Positions 7,969 to 17,984 are shown, counted from the first letter of the stretch. The stretch is DNA of 64,000 nucleotides from Cyanobacteria bacterium SBLK (GCA_017746715.1 JAGHZQ010000047.1:186001-250000); one strand, 5' to 3'. Translations and numbers: made by a program. Notes: a model not told the origin generated them from the letters alone.

Positions 7969-10900
7969 ATGAATCGAACTTTAATAGCGTTAACTTTAGC
8001 AAGTCTTTTGGGAGTTGGAGGCATCGTTTCTCTTCCGGCTCGAGGGCAAACAACCAACGAACTTAACTTAACAGAAGAGGAACAGGCTCAACTCGAAGAA
8101 GCTGCAAGGTTGAATGAGGAAGCGATCGAGCTACACGAGCAAGGAAAGTATAGGGAAGCCGAACCCCTCCTCCGTCAAGCCTTAGAGACGAGACAAACAC
8201 TTCTGGGAGAAGAGCATCCCGATGTTGCTACCAGTCTCCATAATCTCGCAGATTTATACAAGGATCGGGGGAGATATAATGAAGCCGAACCCCTCTATCG
8301 TCAAGCCTTGGACATGAGACAAAGACTGCTGGGAGAGGAACATCCTGACGTTGCGACCAGCCTCAATAATCTCGCAGATTTATATCGACACCAAGGAAAG
8401 TACGAGGAAACCGAACCCCTCTTCCACCAAGCCTTAGAGATGAGAAAACGGCTGCTAGGAGAAGAGCATCCTGACGTTGCGACCAGCCTCGATAATCTTG
8501 CTCTTTTATACCAGCACCAAGGGAGATATTGGGAAGCCGAACCCCTCTTCCGTCAAGCCTTGGAGATGAGACAAAAACTGCTGGGAGAGGAAGATCCTGA
8601 CGTTGCGACCAGCCTCGATAATCTCGCAGGTTCATATTGGAGTCAAGGGAAATATGAGAAAGTCGAACCTCTCTTCCATCAAGCCTTAGGGATGAGAAAA
8701 CGGCTGCTAGGAGAAGAGCATCCTGACGTTGCGACCAGCCTCGATAATCTCGCAGGTTTATATTGGAGTCAAGGGAAATATGAGAAAGTCGAACCTCTCT
8801 ATCGTCAAGCCTTAGAGATGAGACAAAAACTGCTGGGAGAGGAACATCCTGACATTGCGACCAGCCTCAATAGTCTCGCAGGTTTATATTGGAGTCAATG
8901 GAGGTATGGGGAAGCTGAACCCCTCTATCGTCAAGCCTTAGAGATGAGACAAAAACTGCTGGGAGAGGAACATCCTGACATTGCGACCAGCCTCGATAAT
9001 CTCGCAGGTTTGTACCAGCACCAAGGGAAATATGAGAAAGTCGAACCCCTCTTGCACCAAGCCTTAGAGATGAGACAAAAACTGCTGGGAGAAGAGCATC
9101 CTGATGTTGCCACCAGTCTCAGTAATCTCGCTTTTTTCTACCAGAGCCAAGGAAGATATGAGGAAGCCAAAACTCTTTACCTCCAAGCCTTGGAGATGAT
9201 AAAACGATTGCTGGGAGAAGAGCATCCCGATGTTGCGACCAACCTCAGTAATCTCGCTTTTTTCTACCAGAGCCAAGGAAGATATGAGGAAGCTGAAACC
9301 CTCTACCGCCAAGCCTTAGAGATGAGGCAAAAACTGCTGGGAGAAGAGCATCCCGAGGTCGCCACTAGCCTCAATCTTCTCGCAGGTTTATACAATAGCC
9401 AAGGAAGGTATGAGAAAGCTGAATCCTTCGTCCGCCAATCCTTAGAGATGAGACAAAAACTGCTGGGAGACGAGCATCCTCATGTTGCAAGCAGCATCAA
9501 TCTTCTCGCTTTTGTATATCAGAACCAAAGAAAGTATGAAGAAGCTGAACCTCTCTTCCGTCAAGTCTTAGAGATGCTTAAACGCCTGCTGGGAGAGGAA
9601 CATCCCAATGTCGCGACCAGCCTCGATAATCTCGCAGGTTTATATAAGAACCAAAGAAAGTATGAAGAAGCCGAACCCTTCTACCATCAAGCCTTAGAGA
9701 TGAGACGAAAACTACTGGGGGAGGAGCATCCCGATGTTGCCACCAGTCTCAGTAATCTCGCAGATTTATACAGGGATCGGGGGATATATGGAGAAGCTGA
9801 ACTCTTCTACCGTCAAGCCTTGGAGATGAGACAAAAACTGCTAGGAGAAGAGCATCTTCTTATTGCTGCCAGCCTCAATAATCTCGCTCTTGTGTACAAC
9901 AGCCAAGGAAAGTACAAAGAAGCCGAACCTCTCTACCTCCAAGCCTTGGAGATGAGACAAAAACTGCTGGGAGACGAGCATCTTGATATTGCTATTAGCC
10001 TCAATAATCTCGCAAGTTTATACAATAACCAAGGAAAGTATGAAGAAGCCGAAACCCTCTATCACCAAGCCTTGGAGATGAGACAAAAACTGCTGGGAGA
10101 AGAGCATCCCGATGTTGCTACTAGTCTCAATAATCTCGCAATTTTATACAATAGCCAAGGGAGGTATGGGGAAGCCGAACCCCTTTTCCGCCAAGCCTTG
10201 GAGATGAACAAACGGTTGCTAGGAGAGGAGCATCCTGATGTTGCGACCAGTCTCAATAATCTCGCTCTTTTATACAATAGCCAAGGGAGGGATGGGGAAG
10301 CCGAAAGCCTCTTTAACCAAGCCTTGGAGATCCTTAAACGGCTGCTGGGAGAAGAGCATCCTCGTGTCGCCTCCACCCTTAATAATCTCGCAACTTTATA
10401 CAAAGACCAAGGGAAGTATGAGGAAGCCGAACCCCTCTACCTCCAAGCCTTGGAGATGAACAAACGGGTGCTGGGGGAGGAGCATCCCGATGTTGCTCTC
10501 AGCCTCAATAATCTCGCAATTTTATACAATAGCCAAGGGAGGTATGGGGAAGCCGAACCCCTCTACCTCCAAGCCTTGGAGATGAACAAACGGGTGCTGG
10601 GGGAGGAGCATCCCGATGTTGCCACCAGTCTCAATAATCTCGCAATTTTATACCAGCAGCAAGGGAAGTACGAGGAAGCGGAACTCCTTCTTCACCAATC
10701 TTTGGAGATGAGAAAACGACTGCTGGGAGAAGAGCATCCCGATGTTGCTGCCAGTCTCAATAATCTCGCAGTTTTATATGACAGCCAAGGGAAGTATAAG
10801 GAAGCCGAACCCCTCCTCCAGAATGCCTTGGAGATGAACAAACGGTTGCTGGGAGAAGAGCATCCCGATGTTGCTACCAGTCTTAATAATCTCGCAACTT

Positions 10901-13900
10901 TATACCAGCACCAAGGAAAGTATAAGGAAGCCGAACCCCTCCTTCAGAATGCCTTGGAGATAAGACAAAAGCTACTGGGAGAGGCACATCCCGATGTTGT
11001 CACCAGCCTCAGTAATCTCGCTCATTTATATCAGAGTCAAGGGAGGTATGGGGAAGCCGAACCTCTCTACCTCCAAGCCTTGGAGATGTCTAAACGGTTG
11101 CTGGGAGAGGCACATCCCGATGTTGTCACCAGCCTCAGTAATCTCGCAACTTTATACATAAACCAAGGGAGGTATGAGGAAGCAGAAACCTTCTTTAACC
11201 AAGCCTTGGAGATGAGAAAACAACTGCTGGGAGACGAGCATCCCGATGTTGCCACCAGCCTCAATAATCTCGCAACTTTATACATGAACCAAGGGAAGTA
11301 TGAGGAAGCCGAAAGCCTCTTTAACCAAGCCTTGGAGATGAGAAAACAACTGCTGGGAGACGAGCATCCCGATGTTGCCACCAGCCTCAATAATCTTGCT
11401 GCTTTATACATAAACCAAGGGAAGTATAAGGAAGCCGAAAGCCTCTTTAACCAAGCCTTGGAGATGAGAAAACAACTGCTGGGAGACGAGCATCCCGATG
11501 TTGCTCTCAGCCTCAATAATCTCGCTCTTTTATACGCGAACCAAGGGAGGTATGAGGATGCCGAACCTCTCTATCAGCAAGCCTTGGAGATGAAACAAAA
11601 ACTGCTGGGAGAGGAACATCCTCTTGTCGCCACCAGTCTCAATAATCTCGCAACTTTATACATGAACCAAGGGAAGTATGAGGAAGCCAAAGACCTCTTC
11701 GACCAAGCCTTAGAGATGAACAAACGACTACTGGGAGAGGAACATCCCGATGTTACGACCGGCCTTAATAATCTCGCAGCTTTATATGAAGACCAAGGGA
11801 GGTATGAGGATGCCGAACCTCTCTACCTCCAAGCCTTGGAGATGAAACAAAAACTGCTGGGAAAGGAACATCCTCTTGTCGCCACCAGCCTCAGTAATCT
11901 TGCTCTTCTATACGCGGACCAAGGGAAGTATGAGGAAGCCGAAGACCTCTTCGACAAAGCCTTGAAGATGAGACAAAAACTGCTGGGAGAGGAGCATCCC
12001 GATATTGCTCTCAGCCTCCATAATCTCGCGGCTTTATATGATAGCCAAGGGAAGTATGGAGATGCGGAACTCCACTATCGCAAAGCCTTAGAGATGTTTA
12101 AACGGCTGCTGGGAGAGGAACATCCTCTTGTTGCCACCAGCCTCAATAATCTTGCTTTTTTATACCAGAACCAAGGGAGGTATGGAGAAGCCGAAACCCT
12201 CTTCGACAAAGCCTTGAAGATGAGACAAAAACTGCTGGGAGAGGAGCATCCCGATGTCGCTGCCAGTCGCCATAATCTTGCGGGTTTATACAGAAATCAA
12301 GGGAATTATGAGGACGCTGAATCCAACTTGCTCAAAGCCTTAAAACTGTTTAAACGTCTGCTGGGAGAGGAGCATCCTCACGTTGCTTCTAGCCTCAATA
12401 ATCTCGCAGAATTGTACCGAAGCCAAGGACAATATAAGCAAGCCGAACTCCACTACCGTCAAGCCTTGGAGATGAGAAAACGGCTATTGGGAGAAGAGCA
12501 TCCCGATGTTGCTGCCAACCTCAATAGTCTTGCAGCTTTATACGAGGATCGAGGGAGGGATCGAACAGCAGAACATCTCTACCGCCAAGCCTTGGAAATG
12601 AGACAAAAACTGCTGGGAGAGAACCATCCCGATATTGCTGTTAGCCTCTATAATCTCGCGGCTTTATACAATAGCCAAGGGAATGTTTCCTCAGCCCTTA
12701 ATGAGCTTGAAGCAGGGGTCAAGATCGAAGAACAAAACCTCCGACAAAATCTGATCGCCGGTACCGAACGGCAAAAACAGGTATATCTCGATACTCTATC
12801 TAAAACAAGAGAATTAACGATCGCTCTACACCTGCATCAAGCACCTAGCAATGATAGAGCGGCGCGTCTTGCCTTTACAACCCTTCTCCAGCGCAAAGGT
12901 CGCCTCCTCGATTTCTTCACCCAAACCCGCAATATCCTGCGCCAACAGCTCGATTCTGAAAGCCAACCCCTATTCGATCGCCTCAACTTGGCTTACAGCG
13001 AATTCTCCAATCTTACTATTTATTCCTCTCAAGACACCCTAGACACAACTCCGAATATATCTTCCGAAACCTTGCGCGATCGAATCGACTCTCTTAACCA
13101 AGAAATCCAAGAACTCGAAGACCAAATCAGTCGCCGCAACCCCGAATTCGGCCAATCCATCACCCTCGAAGCCATCCAAAAACGCCTCCCTCAAAATAGC
13201 GCCCTTGTGGAATTCGTCCAATATTCCCACGAAGGCAATCAACATTACGCTGCCTATATTCTCACTCCCGAAGGCAACCCTATCGGCATCCCTCTCGGGG
13301 AAGTCAAAGCGATCGACGAAAATATATCCGAACTAGATTCCCCTCTTCGAGACCCCAAAACTCCAATATCACAATTTAGAGAAGATTCCCAAAAAGTCCA
13401 CCGCCAAATCCTGATCCCCCTGCGCCCGCATTTAGGCAACGCCAAGCACCTCTTAATCTCCCCCGATGGCAACCTCAATACCATCCCCTTCGAGAGTCTC
13501 GTTGACGAAGATGACAACTATCTCATCGAAATTCATACTCTCACCTACCTTACCTCCGGTAGCGACCTCCTCCGCATCCACTCTTCCGAAGCTCCTCTAA
13601 ATCCGCCCATCGTCATGGGAAACCCCGATTTCAAAAACCCCGGAGAGTATCTCGCAACCCTTCCCCGCCGCAAATTTGCCCTTTCCCCCACGCGATCGCC
13701 CCAACAACTCAACGCCCACATAGGAGACCTCCCCCCCATCCCCGAAACTAAAACCGAAGCGATCGCGATCGCCGATCTCCTCAACGTCCCCCCCTTACTC
13801 AAAACCCAAGCCTCCGAAGAAACCCTCAAACAAATCGATCGCCCCAGCATCCTGCATATTGCCACCCACGGTGTATTTAACGACACAATAGATCGCCCTT

Positions 13901-14328
13901 TGCTGAAATCTGGCATTGTTCTTGCAGGGGGTAAAAGTGATGATACAAGAGAAGAAGACGGCTTTCTCACTGCCCTCGAAACTACCGGATTGAGATTGGA
14001 CGGTACCCAGTTGGTCGTCCTCTCCGCCTGCGATACGAGTTTGGGAGAAGTCGTACGAGGAGAAGGCATTTACGGCTTGCGACGCGCCCTCGTGATTGCC
14101 GGAGCTGAAAGCCAAGTCATGAGCCTCTGGAAAGTTAGCGATCGCGCCACCCAAGAACTCATGATTGCTTATTACCAGAACTTAAAAGAAAACCAAGCTG
14201 GCAGAAGCGAAGGACTGCGAGAAATCAAACTGAAAATGTTACGCGGAGAAATGAATGAACAATACAAACATCCCTATTATTGGGCGAGTTTCATACCCTC
14301 CGGTAATTGGTCTCCCATGCAGTTTTAA
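7969..14328 (+). CDS. Secreted giant TPR-CHAT protein (caspase-like peptidase domain)
   Basis: ATG is preceded by AAAGGAGA. The 2119 residues comprise a signal peptide (MNRTLIALTLASLLGVGG, cleaved near ARGQ), 36 kinesin-light-chain-type TPR units between about residues 60 and 1580, a helical linker, and a C-terminal CHAT domain. The CHAT dyad appears intact: H1967 in LHIATHGVF and C2021 in VVLSACDTS, followed by GLRRALVIAGAESQVMSLW and the closing HPYYWASF. CHAT domains are clan CD cysteine peptidases related to caspases and separase; TPR-CHAT proteins serve in signalling, including the CRISPR-linked Csx29. No CRISPR genes are present here, and the signal peptide puts this one outside the cytoplasm. 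The substrate is unknown. The stop codon overlaps that of convergent fabH. Confidence 0.9.
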   Translation: MNRTLIALTLASLLGVGGIVSLPARGQTTNELNLTEEEQAQLEEAARLNEEAIELHEQGKYREAEPLLRQALETRQTLLGEEHPDVATSLHNLADLYKDRGRYNEAEPLYRQALDMRQRLLGEEHPDVATSLNNLADLYRHQGKYEETEPLFHQALEMRKRLLGEEHPDVATSLDNLALLYQHQGRYWEAEPLFRQALEMRQKLLGEEDPDVATSLDNLAGSYWSQGKYEKVEPLFHQALGMRKRLLGEEHPDVATSLDNLAGLYWSQGKYEKVEPLYRQALEMRQKLLGEEHPDIATSLNSLAGLYWSQWRYGEAEPLYRQALEMRQKLLGEEHPDIATSLDNLAGLYQHQGKYEKVEPLLHQALEMRQKLLGEEHPDVATSLSNLAFFYQSQGRYEEAKTLYLQALEMIKRLLGEEHPDVATNLSNLAFFYQSQGRYEEAETLYRQALEMRQKLLGEEHPEVATSLNLLAGLYNSQGRYEKAESFVRQSLEMRQKLLGDEHPHVASSINLLAFVYQNQRKYEEAEPLFRQVLEMLKRLLGEEHPNVATSLDNLAGLYKNQRKYEEAEPFYHQALEMRRKLLGEEHPDVATSLSNLADLYRDRGIYGEAELFYRQALEMRQKLLGEEHLLIAASLNNLALVYNSQGKYKEAEPLYLQALEMRQKLLGDEHLDIAISLNNLASLYNNQGKYEEAETLYHQALEMRQKLLGEEHPDVATSLNNLAILYNSQGRYGEAEPLFRQALEMNKRLLGEEHPDVATSLNNLALLYNSQGRDGEAESLFNQALEILKRLLGEEHPRVASTLNNLATLYKDQGKYEEAEPLYLQALEMNKRVLGEEHPDVALSLNNLAILYNSQGRYGEAEPLYLQALEMNKRVLGEEHPDVATSLNNLAILYQQQGKYEEAELLLHQSLEMRKRLLGEEHPDVAASLNNLAVLYDSQGKYKEAEPLLQNALEMNKRLLGEEHPDVATSLNNLATLYQHQGKYKEAEPLLQNALEIRQKLLGEAHPDVVTSLSNLAHLYQSQGRYGEAEPLYLQALEMSKRLLGEAHPDVVTSLSNLATLYINQGRYEEAETFFNQALEMRKQLLGDEHPDVATSLNNLATLYMNQGKYEEAESLFNQALEMRKQLLGDEHPDVATSLNNLAALYINQGKYKEAESLFNQALEMRKQLLGDEHPDVALSLNNLALLYANQGRYEDAEPLYQQALEMKQKLLGEEHPLVATSLNNLATLYMNQGKYEEAKDLFDQALEMNKRLLGEEHPDVTTGLNNLAALYEDQGRYEDAEPLYLQALEMKQKLLGKEHPLVATSLSNLALLYADQGKYEEAEDLFDKALKMRQKLLGEEHPDIALSLHNLAALYDSQGKYGDAELHYRKALEMFKRLLGEEHPLVATSLNNLAFLYQNQGRYGEAETLFDKALKMRQKLLGEEHPDVAASRHNLAGLYRNQGNYEDAESNLLKALKLFKRLLGEEHPHVASSLNNLAELYRSQGQYKQAELHYRQALEMRKRLLGEEHPDVAANLNSLAALYEDRGRDRTAEHLYRQALEMRQKLLGENHPDIAVSLYNLAALYNSQGNVSSALNELEAGVKIEEQNLRQNLIAGTERQKQVYLDTLSKTRELTIALHLHQAPSNDRAARLAFTTLLQRKGRLLDFFTQTRNILRQQLDSESQPLFDRLNLAYSEFSNLTIYSSQDTLDTTPNISSETLRDRIDSLNQEIQELEDQISRRNPEFGQSITLEAIQKRLPQNSALVEFVQYSHEGNQHYAAYILTPEGNPIGIPLGEVKAIDENISELDSPLRDPKTPISQFREDSQKVHRQILIPLRPHLGNAKHLLISPDGNLNTIPFESLVDEDDNYLIEIHTLTYLTSGSDLLRIHSSEAPLNPPIVMGNPDFKNPGEYLATLPRRKFALSPTRSPQQLNAHIGDLPPIPETKTEAIAIADLLNVPPLLKTQASEETLKQIDRPSILHIATHGVFNDTIDRPLLKSGIVLAGGKSDDTREEDGFLTALETTGLRLDGTQLVVLSACDTSLGEVVRGEGIYGLRRALVIAGAESQVMSLWKVSDRATQELMIAYYQNLKENQAGRSEGLREIKLKMLRGEMNEQYKHPYYWASFIPSGNWSPMQF
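8200..12735 (+). repeat. 36-unit, 126-bp in-frame tandem repeat encoding TPRs
   Basis: Units are phased here on the LLGEEHPDVATSL motif. The first such motif starts at 8200 and the 36th at 12610, a distance of 4410 bases or exactly 35 x 126, so no unit has gained or lost a base. Neighbouring units 25-27 (about 11220-11500) are nearly identical in DNA, pointing to recent duplication or conversion. The last unit decays into the linker. Confidence 0.93.
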
Positions 14329-15332
14329 ATTCCCCATTCAAAAATCGCTGCCCCCCAAGTCAGACCCGCACCAAAACCCGATACGGCAATGCGATCGCCT
14401 GCCTTGATTTTGCCTTCTCGCACGGCTTCGTCGAGAGCGAGAGGGATCGAAGCGGCCGAAGTATTGCCGTATTTTGCCAAATTGCTAATCACTTTTTCGG
14501 TCGGGATCTCTAAACGCTCGGCAACTGAATCCATAATTCGTTGATTGGCTTGGTGTAACAGAAGCCAATCGATCGCATCTGTCGTTAAATGCGCGTGATA
14601 GAGTGCCTTGGAAATGACTTCTGGAACCTTATCCACCGCAAAGCGGTAGACTTCTCGCCCATTCATGGTAATCGGTCGATATTGACCTCGTCCCACCTCG
14701 AGTCCCGTCAATAACCCTCGAGATTCGGCTTGCTGGGATAAATTCAGGGTGTGATTTTTCTGCCCGTTGCTATGGAGAGAAAACCCCAGCAGGCGATCGC
14801 GATCTTCCCTCGCGCGCATGACCACCGCTCCAGCACCATCTCCAAAAAGAATGCAGGTGGCGCGATCGTCCCAATCCACCCAACGAGATAAGATATCCGC
14901 ACCAATGAGCAAAACGTTACGGTAAACCCCCGTGCGGATGAATTGCGCCGCCGTTACCATCCCAAAAACAAACCCCGAACAAGCCGCCGTTAGATCGAAG
15001 GCAACTGCCCGAGTCGCGCCAATTTCGCCTTGAATTTTCGCCGCACTGCCAAAAAGATCGTCCGGGGTCGAAGTTGCCAAGACAATCAAGTCGATATCTT
15101 CCGGGGAAAGATTCGCCATCGCGATCGCATCCCGTCCCGCCCGTGCCGCCAGTTGTCCGAGGGTTTCCTCCGGTGTTGCTACATGCCGCATCCGAATGCC
15201 GGTGCGGGTTGTAATCCATTCGTCCGACGTGTCCACCAGTTGGGAAAGTTGGTCGTTATCCAAAGTAGCTGTCGGAGTTGCCGAACCACTGCCGGCGATC
15301 GCGATTCCGAACTGTTTGAAAGTATCCTTCAT
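14325..15332 (-). CDS. fabH: 3-oxoacyl-[ACP] synthase III
   Basis: The enzyme condenses acetyl-CoA with malonyl-ACP to start fatty-acid synthesis in the cytosol. The 335-residue product has the normal length and complete catalytic triad: C118 in TAACSGFVFG, H260 in LLLHQANQRI and N290 in KYGNTSAAS. GFGAGLTWGAA near the C-terminus is also typical. It lies downstream of plsX on the same strand, a frequent bacterial pairing that couples phospholipid and fatty-acid synthesis. The 81-base gap between them holds a 12-bp tandem repeat. Its stop overlaps by four bases the stop of the convergent TPR-CHAT gene. Confidence 0.97.
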   Translation of the reverse strand: MKDTFKQFGIAIAGSGSATPTATLDNDQLSQLVDTSDEWITTRTGIRMRHVATPEETLGQLAARAGRDAIAMANLSPEDIDLIVLATSTPDDLFGSAAKIQGEIGATRAVAFDLTAACSGFVFGMVTAAQFIRTGVYRNVLLIGADILSRWVDWDDRATCILFGDGAGAVVMRAREDRDRLLGFSLHSNGQKNHTLNLSQQAESRGLLTGLEVGRGQYRPITMNGREVYRFAVDKVPEVISKALYHAHLTTDAIDWLLLHQANQRIMDSVAERLEIPTEKVISNLAKYGNTSAASIPLALDEAVREGKIKAGDRIAVSGFGAGLTWGAAIFEWGI

Positions 15333-15345
15333 CCTTTGTGTCCAA

Positions 15346-15393
15346 GCGTGTTGGGGTGCGTGTTGGGGTGCGTGTTGGGGTGCGTGTTGGGGT
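15346..15393. repeat. Four perfect 12-bp tandem repeats in the fabH leader
   Basis: The unit GCGTGTTGGGGT is repeated four times without change. In fabH mRNA sense it reads as a C- and A-rich, probably unstructured, run ending 13 bases before the start codon. Such arrays change length easily, so the plsX-fabH spacing may vary between strains. Confidence 0.9.
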
Positions 15394-15413
15394 ATCCGAT
15401 ATTTAGCTGCCGA

Positions 15414-16475
15414 TTAATTGGCCTTTTCCAAACTGTAGTAGGTTTGGAGGCGATCGAGAACGCGATGGTCGATCGCTTCTTTAGCCAAACGAATTGCACT
15501 AAAAATAGTGGGTGCTTGGGAACTACCATGACTGATAATGCAAATTCCGTCTACCCCCAAAAGTAGAGCCCCCCCATGTTCGGCATGGTCGATGCGCTGT
15601 TTGATACGCTTTAGATTGGGTTTGAGCATGGCGGCTCCCAACTGACCGCGAATGCCATAGGGAAGTTCTTCTCGAATGATTTGCAATAAAACATCCCCGA
15701 TCGCCTCGGCAAATTTCAGCAGCACATTGCCCACAAAACCATCGCAAACGATGACGTCAAAATTGCCCGAAAGAACGTCTCGTCCTTCTGCATTACCAAT
15801 AAAAGGAATTGCGGGATTGGCTTCGAGGAGTTCGTGAGCGCGTAAAGCGAGATCGTCTCCTTTGGAAGATTCTTCACCGATATTGAGCAAGCCAACTTGG
15901 GGTTTCTCCACCCCTAAAACGTATTTGCTGTAAACCGTCCCCATCAAAGCAAACTGCTCTAAATATTTGGGACGACAATCCACATTTGCTCCCACATCGA
16001 GAATAATTACAGATTTTCCGGCGAGAATCGTGGGGAAAATTGCCCCGATCGCCGGGCGAGCAATTCCTTTAATGCGGCCCAAGCGCAACATGGCAGCTGC
16101 CATTGCTGCCCCGGAATGCCCGGCGGAAATGACCGCATCGGCCTTGCCCTGCTTGACCAAATCCATCGCCACATTAATTGAAGCCTTGGGTTTTCGCCGC
16201 ACTCCCGTCGCTTCTTCGTGCATGGAGATCGCGCCTTGGGCCGCGACAATTTCAAGATTGGCAGATTTCGCATTGTTTTCGGGAAGACCTTCACCGCTCA
16301 CAATCTCTTCTCGACCGTGTTTTGCCATGCACGCCCGAATTTGTTGGGGATCTCCCACCAATAAAACGCGAACGTCTAATTCTTCTGCTGCGCGAATTGC
16401 ACCAGCAACAATCTCTTCGGGGGCATGGTCTCCCCCCATTGCGTCAATTGCAATTCTTTCCTTTGTGGATGCCAT
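15414..16475 (-). CDS. plsX: Phosphate acyltransferase
   Basis: PlsX converts acyl-ACP to acyl-phosphate, the donor for the first acylation of glycerol-3-phosphate, acting at the inner face of the membrane. The 353-residue protein begins with the hallmark RIAIDAMGGDHAPEEIV and contains the typical SAGHSGAAMAAA, GANVDCRP and LLNIGEE segments. Length and start fit the family. It is the first gene of a plsX-fabH unit; its leader contains heptamer repeats at 16521-16555. Confidence 0.97.
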   Translation of the reverse strand: MASTKERIAIDAMGGDHAPEEIVAGAIRAAEELDVRVLLVGDPQQIRACMAKHGREEIVSGEGLPENNAKSANLEIVAAQGAISMHEEATGVRRKPKASINVAMDLVKQGKADAVISAGHSGAAMAAAMLRLGRIKGIARPAIGAIFPTILAGKSVIILDVGANVDCRPKYLEQFALMGTVYSKYVLGVEKPQVGLLNIGEESSKGDDLALRAHELLEANPAIPFIGNAEGRDVLSGNFDVIVCDGFVGNVLLKFAEAIGDVLLQIIREELPYGIRGQLGAAMLKPNLKRIKQRIDHAEHGGALLLGVDGICIISHGSSQAPTIFSAIRLAKEAIDHRVLDRLQTYYSLEKAN

Positions 16476-16520
16476 TGCTCGAAGTGAATAGAAGCCGTAA
16501 CAAATTTTATCATGGGGGTG

Positions 16521-16555
16521 TTATTTGTTATGGGTTATTTGTTGCGGGTTATTGG
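16521..16555. repeat. Heptamer tandem array upstream of plsX
   Basis: Five 7-bp units in register: TTATTTG, TTATGGG, TTATTTG, TTGCGGG, TTATTGG. In plsX mRNA sense this is a CAA/AAC-rich leader. It is one of several heptamer arrays of the same flavour in this window. Confidence 0.7.
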
Positions 16556-16691
16556 TGTCTTGGTGCGCGTTGTTGGTTTTTTCCCTCGGGGGAGGAGAAG
16601 ACCCATTGGCTCGGAAACGCTTGGCAAGTTCCTCGTCATTCCTTGATAATCGTTTACGGATTATGCGTTGCCGTTTATTGTTTGCTGTTAA

Positions 16692-17984
16692 ATGTACGGA
16701 GTGACTAGTATTTTAAGTATTTTGAGTTTGCTGTCCGCCTTCTTCGGGCCGGCGGAAGAACTCAAAATTGCTCGCCCCTTCTCTTGGCAAGAGGCCAAAA
16801 TTTTTCAATTGCCTGCCGAGCCCGATCCAGAGGCTGAAGCCATCCTCGAGCAATACCTGCGAGATTTAGCAACTAAAGGTTTTGCCCCTCAACGTCAAGG
16901 CGTTTTGCTGCGAGCGGGGATCGCCAAATTGGCGTTTCGCAATGACAAGATGCCCTTATCGGCAGCATCCCTGACCAAAATCGCCACAACTCTTGCTGCT
17001 GTTGATAAATGGGGACTCGACTATCGCTTTGCCACGCGGATTTATCGTCGAGGAGAAGTTCGCAATGGCATCCTCAAGGGAGACTTAATTATCGAAGGGG
17101 AAGGCAATCCCTTTTTTGTCTGGGAAGAGGCAATCGCGATCGCTACATTCCTAGAAAAATCTGGCATCAAAGAGGTGCGAGGGAATTTACAAATCGTCGC
17201 GCCATTCTACATGAACTACAAAACGTCTCCCGAGGTAGCGGGGCAATTGTTTCAAATCGCGATCGCGTCGGCGCAGTGGCCGGCAGCCGCTAAAAAACAA
17301 TACGAAACAATGGCGGTAAAATTACCTCGCCCCAATCTCAAAATTACCGGAAACGTTCTTGTTTCTTCAGAGCGGCCGACAGATTCCCAATTACTTTTGC
17401 GCCATCAATCGGTTAGTTTAGCCAATATTCTCAAACAAATGAATATTTACAGCAATAATGTGATGGCTGAAGTCTTGGCACAATCGGCAGGCGGTGCAAA
17501 AATCGTGGCACAATTGGCTGCTAATGCTGCTGGGGTGTCGCAAAATGAGATTCAACTCATTAACGGTTCCGGGTTGGGGACGGCCAATCGTATTTCGCCA
17601 AGGGGAGCCGTTGCCATGCTGGCTGCATTGGAGCGTCAATTAGCCGAGCTCCCTTTGGGAATTGCCGATCTCTTTCCCGTAGCGGGACGCGATCGCAATG
17701 GTACTACCGTCGGTCGCAGATTGCCTCCCGACACGGTTTTTAAAACGGGATCGTTGCGAACGGTGAGTGCTTTAGCCGGTATTCTTCCCACCCAAAAGCG
17801 CGGGCTGGTTTGGTTTGCGATTATCAACGAGGGGAGCGATCTTTACGAACTTCGCGCCCAACAAGATATCTTTGTGCGAAATTTAGGACGGGCATGGGGA
17901 GCGAGTTCTCTTGATGATAGGCAATCTCCTCTTGCCGATACATCAGAAGTATTAGGCGATCCCGCCCGCATTTCTCCCCCCTAA
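16692..17984 (+). CDS. dacB: D-alanyl-D-alanine carboxypeptidase/endopeptidase, PBP4 family (peptidase S13)
   Basis: PBP4-type enzymes trim or cleave peptidoglycan cross-links in the periplasm. All three penicillin-binding motifs are visible: S93-L-T-K96, S254-N-N256 and K351-T-G353. A short hydrophobic N-terminus (ILSILSLLSAFFG) is a weak signal or anchor. At 430 residues it is within the family range, perhaps with a shortened insert relative to E. coli PBP4. No partner gene is adjacent. Its stop overlaps the stop of convergent aroK by four bases. Confidence 0.9.
   Translation: MYGVTSILSILSLLSAFFGPAEELKIARPFSWQEAKIFQLPAEPDPEAEAILEQYLRDLATKGFAPQRQGVLLRAGIAKLAFRNDKMPLSAASLTKIATTLAAVDKWGLDYRFATRIYRRGEVRNGILKGDLIIEGEGNPFFVWEEAIAIATFLEKSGIKEVRGNLQIVAPFYMNYKTSPEVAGQLFQIAIASAQWPAAAKKQYETMAVKLPRPNLKITGNVLVSSERPTDSQLLLRHQSVSLANILKQMNIYSNNVMAEVLAQSAGGAKIVAQLAANAAGVSQNEIQLINGSGLGTANRISPRGAVAMLAALERQLAELPLGIADLFPVAGRDRNGTTVGRRLPPDTVFKTGSLRTVSALAGILPTQKRGLVWFAIINEGSDLYELRAQQDIFVRNLGRAWGASSLDDRQSPLADTSEVLGDPARISPP

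Noticed and set aside
8200..12735. Possible CRISPR-like array because of regular repeats
   Set aside because: The repeats are an uninterrupted coding sequence of 42-residue TPR units with no unique spacers; no cas genes are present.
15329..15529. Small frame encoding a repeated NTHP peptide
   Set aside because: It is a by-product of the 12-bp tandem repeat and of sequence antisense or out of frame to plsX; no ribosome site.
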